Below are positions 60,636 through 64,000 of a stretch of 64,000 nt of DNA, one piece after another. The stretch's first letter is position 1. Each line of letters starts with the position of its first letter. The notes beneath the pieces are model-generated. The model saw only the letters and a list, made by a program, of their open reading frames with translations. It did not search any database and was not told the DNA's origin. The stretch is from positions 7,980,905-8,044,904 of the forward strand of contig CM035352.1 in assembly GCA_020137815.1 (NCBI GenBank). The letters run 5' to 3'. The position numbers and the translations under genes were made by a program. Source of the DNA: Hormiphora californensis. Its lineage: Eukaryota; Ctenophora; Tentaculata; Cydippida; Pleurobrachiidae.

Positions 60636-62890
60636 TTGCGCCGCCAATGGCGCCATCATGGCACATTTGGCGCCATCAAATTCGCCAAATGGCGCCACGT
60701 GGCGAATAAATGGCGCCATTTGGCGCAAAAATGTGGCGAATGCGCACTATCGCCAATATCGCCCATTTCTGGCGCCACATGGCGCCATTTGGCGCCACGT
60801 TGCGCCAGTGGCGATCGCCCATTCGCCAAATATTGGCGACTCTTGGCGTATCGCCACGTGGCGATGGTACAAAATCTGAAAAAACATGCGCAACATTTTA
60901 TCGCCAAATGGCGCCATTTGGCGATAAGATAGGCAAATTTCAATGCTTTCCAAATATGACGCTCGCCACTCGCGCCGCGTGGCGCCATTTTGGCGAAAAA
61001 ATCGCCAACTGGCGCCAATTGGGCCAAATGTGCTAGTTGCGCCAAACGTCGCCATCGGCGCCATTTGGGCGTCAAATGTCGCCATATGGCGCCAAACGTC
61101 GCCATTGGCGCCAAATGTCGCCATATGGCGCCAAATTTTTCAAATGTTTGTCGCCAAACGTCGCCATATGGCGCCATTTGTCGCCAATTGGCGCCGAACG
61201 TCGCCTTTGGCGCCAATGTCGCCATAAAAAGCGCCAAATGGCGCAAACTGTTTGTTCAAATGTGTCGCCATTTGGCGCCAGATGTGCCATATGGCGCCAA
61301 ACGTCGCCATTTGGCGCCAAATGTCGCCATATGGCGCCAAATTTTTGTCAAATGTTTGTCGCCAAACGTCGCCATATGGCGCCATTTGTCGCCACTTGGC
61401 GCCGAACGTCGCTATTTGGCGCCAAATGTCGCCATAAAGCGCCAAATGGCGACATATGACGGAAAATGTTTGTCAAATGTTAATCGCCATTTGGCGCCAG
61501 ATGTCGCCATATGGCGCCAAACGTCGCCATTTGGCGCCAAATGTCGCCATATGGCGCCAAATTTTTTGTCAAATGTTTGCGCCAAACGTCGCCCCCAATT
61601 ATGCGCCATTTGTTCGCCACTTGCGCGCGAACGTCGCTATTTTGGCGCCAACTGTCGCCATAAAGCGCCAAATGGCGACATATGACGGAAAATGTTTGTT
61701 CAAATGTTATCGCCATTGCGCCGAACGTCGCCATATGGCCCAAATGGCGACGTTTGGCGCCATATGGCGACATTTTGGGCGCAAAATGGCGACTAACATT
61801 TGACAAACAGTTTGCGCCATATGTCGCCATTTGGCGCATATGGCGACATTTGGCGCCAAATGGCGACATTCGGCCCAAATGGCGACAAATGGCGCCATAT
61901 GGCGACGTTTTGGCGCCAAATGCGACAAACTATTTGACAAAAATTTGGCGCCAAATGGCGACGATTTTGGCGCCCATATGGCTACCTTTTTTGGCGCCGA
62001 ATGGCGACATTTGGCGCCAATGGCGACAGTTGGCGACATTTGGCGCGCATAGGCGATTTCTGCGCCATATGTCGCCATTGGCGACAAACGCGCCATTTGC
62101 GAATTAATCGCATTGGCGCCACGTGGCCGCAGAACGGCGAGTGTCTCCTTTGAAAACAAATGAAAATATTATTGATACATCGAGAAATGGCGACAAATGG
62201 CGATGGTTTGGCGAGTGAGTATCGCCAGTGGCGCCATTGGCGCCATATGGCGAAAAATTCGCCGAATGGCGCGATTTGGTGCGAGTTTGTGAACGGCGTC
62301 CATTTGGCGACGAATGGCGTCCAGATGTCGCCAAACGGCGCCATTTTGGCGACTTGATCTACTGATCACTTAATGGCGCCAATGGCGCCATTTGGCGATA
62401 ACAATTTTGGCGCATTTTTTTTTTCAGACTTTGTACCATCGCCACGTGGCGATCCGCCAAGAGTCCCACTATTTGGCGAATGGCGGGTAAAAGGGTCATG
62501 ACCCTAAGTTGACCAATTTTTGGCGCCAATTTTTCGATTTTTTGGGCGCCAAAACCTTATTGGCGCCAAATATATCGCCAATAAAAATACCGGCGCCAAA
62601 ACGCGATTTGGGCGCCGGTTTTTTTGGCGCCAAGCTCTTTTTTTTTGGCGCCGGCTTTTGGCGGTTCACTTGGTGAACTTAAAAAATTCGCCAATTCTGA
62701 AATTGGCGCCACCCATCCTTGCCCCTAAGTTTTGGGCGCCAACTCTGGCGAACTATTGCGCCAACTTTTGGCGCCAATTTTTTGTTGAAATTTATGGTCA
62801 TAGGATTGGAAAATTGGCGCCAATCATTAGCGCCAACTTTAAAATTTCGACTAAGCAACCCTTGAGCGCTAGTTGTTAGCGCCATTTTTT
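60636..62890. repeat. GGCGCC palindrome array at about 10-bp spacing, arranged as a large inverted repeat
   Basis: Over about 1.9 kb, heptamers of the type GGCGCCA or GTCGCCA recur with a period of mostly 10 bp (occasionally 9 or 11); for example at 61491-61562 each decamer is ATGTCGCCAT, ATGGCGCCAA or ACGTCGCCAT. A longer unit of about 210 bp marked by CAAATGTTTGTCGCCAAACG recurs near 61140, 61345 and 61560. Right of about 61740 the marker appears in reverse (CATTTGACAAACAG, near 61797). ATCGCCACGTGGCGATGGTA near 60850 is mirrored near 62435. From 62500 to 62890 the motif becomes sparser (TTGGCGCCAATTTTT). All six frames stay largely open because the period is not a multiple of three; these are not genes. 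Confidence 0.92.
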
Positions 62891-62910
62891 GGCGCCAATT
62901 TTTCGAAATT

Positions 62911-63011
62911 ANNNNNNNNNNNNNNNNNNNNNNNNNNNNNNNNNNNNNNNNNNNNNNNNNNNNNNNNNNNNNNNNNNNNNNNNNNNNNNNNNNNNNNNNN
63001 NNNNNNNNNNN
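62911..63011. other. Assembly gap
   Basis: Run of N, about 100 bases, at the edge of the GGCGCC array; probably a scaffold join of unknown true length. Confidence 1.
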
Positions 63012-63119
63012 AAAAGGGGAAAAAGATGAAAGGAGAGAAAAAAGAGAAAAAAGTGGAAGGAAAAAGGGAAGGGAGGGAAGAGAGGGGAGATAAAAGAACC
63101 CCCAAGGTAGGGTAAGAAC

Positions 63120-64000
63120 GAAAATACGGGGGACCTACTCCTTCACAATTTAAAAACCCTTCGTGATTTTTTTTTAATCATGCACAAGTACTTATTATTG
63201 CTAATTGAGGCATAATTATGCCGTGGAAAAAATACAAAAACATTTAAATGCTCAAATTCATACAGAGTGTACGGGGAAATAAAAATGGTAAACCCAAAAA
63301 ATTGATCATTTTTAAAAACTAAATGCAAAATTTTGAATTTTGATGGGGCGAAACAAAAATAGTCACTTTCAAGGGGGAGGGAGGGGAAAAAAAAAAAAGG
63401 AAAAAAAAATATTTTTTTTTCTGCTTCCCCCAGTGATGCGCATCCATATACAGCAGAAACCCTTTAAAAAATTTTGGGCTATTTTAAAATAGGACCCAGA
63501 AGGGGGGGGGAAAAAAAAAAAGAGAGAAGAGAAAAGGGGGGAAAAGGGAAAGGAAAAGGAGGGGTTTTTTGGGGGGTTTTTGGGGGTTGGGGGGGTTTTT
63601 CTCCTCTTCCAAAATTTTTAAGGGGCCCCAAAAACAGAAACAGAAAACCAATTCAAAGAATAAAAAAAATTACCGACGCGATGCGGAAATGAAGAACTAA
63701 AATTTTAAAAAAACCCACCATAAATTTTTCTTTCAGGACATTTTTTTGGAAAATGCCTGGACATTACCGTTACTGGATAAACCCCTTTGTAATAAAAAGT
63801 CCATTATCATTAAAAATCTGGACGGCTTTTGAAAAACATCAAACGACCCCCCACGTCATATCCAAATAAAATAGAAGAGTATAAAATCTAGCAGAACATG
63901 AAAAACTAGGTAGTACAGATATATACTTATTTAAAACTTTCACCCAAAACAAACGTAAAACTTTTTATTAAAGAGGATACGTGAACGTTAGTCAGGGCTG
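63120..64000. repeat. Degraded second copy of 58.8-59.8 kb
   Basis: Collinear with about 58797-59770, in the same orientation: TATTATTGCTAATTG then GGCATAATTATGCCGTGG, and later CCGACGCGATGC, CCTGGACATTAC and GGACGGCTTTTGAAA. Differences are mainly homopolymer length changes and dropouts, and the GA tract is collapsed. This looks like an unpolished read or an alternative haplotype placed after the gap, not a diverged paralogue. Confidence 0.85.

Noticed and set aside
60630-62885. Many overlapping ORFs of 60-230 residues on both strands (MAPNVAIWRQ-like proteins)
   Set aside because: They are translations of the 10-bp GGCGCC array. All six frames are open at once and repeat every 10 residues, with no splice or codon-bias support.

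Overview
This is nuclear DNA from an animal. Genes are split by short GT-AG introns, and the gene set is metazoan: a CaMKK-type kinase, a centriolar CP110-like protein, a VPS9D1-like protein, a BORC subunit, alanine aminotransferase, and a secreted protein joining a Methyltransf_FA domain to a sushi domain. That last architecture and the cysteine-rich surface proteins suggest an early-branching animal, perhaps a sponge; the taxon is inference. Exons were assembled by hand from splice signals and reading phase. In nearly every gene the phases close exactly, which is the main support for the models.

Layout. 1-3.9 kb: low-quality G-rich sequence, a 19/21-bp minisatellite, a GA tract and a foldback element. 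4.0-24.1 kb (+): a large gene for a five-PH-domain protein; its introns hold palindromic elements and a 2.65-kb 14-bp satellite, and its penultimate large exon carries a cluster of frameshifts. 24.2-26.4 kb: no gene, several small foldbacks. 26.4-28.5 kb (-): a type I membrane protein with an unrecognised six-cysteine domain. 28.5-30.8 kb: GA arrays. 30.8-34.1 kb (-): CP110-like. 35.1-36.2 kb (+): Methyltransf_FA/sushi protein. 36.8-38.4 kb: three nested or abutting foldbacks. 38.5-42.7 kb (-): VPS9D1-like and BORCS7-like, whose ORFs overlap by ATGA in one exon. 44.5-45.5 kb (-): small eight-cysteine surface protein, possibly GPI-anchored. 46.2-51.1 kb (+): alanine aminotransferase. 52.3-52.8 kb (+): 65-residue secreted peptide. 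53.6-58.2 kb (-): CaMKK. 60.6-62.9 kb: a dense array of GGCGCC palindromes at about 10-bp spacing, apparently arranged as a large inverted repeat. 62.9-63.0 kb: N gap. 63.1-64.0 kb: a degraded second copy of 58.8-59.8 kb, probably an assembly artefact.

Themes. Long (GA)n/(CT)n tracts occur about every 2-3 kb. Short tandem duplications repeatedly span splice sites or a start codon. Two stop/start overlaps of the form ATGA occur: BORCS7-like/VPS9D1-like, and an upstream ORF before the sushi gene. BORC positions lysosomes and VPS9 proteins act on endosomal Rabs, so the first overlap may be a functional two-protein transcript. This is the observation most worth testing.
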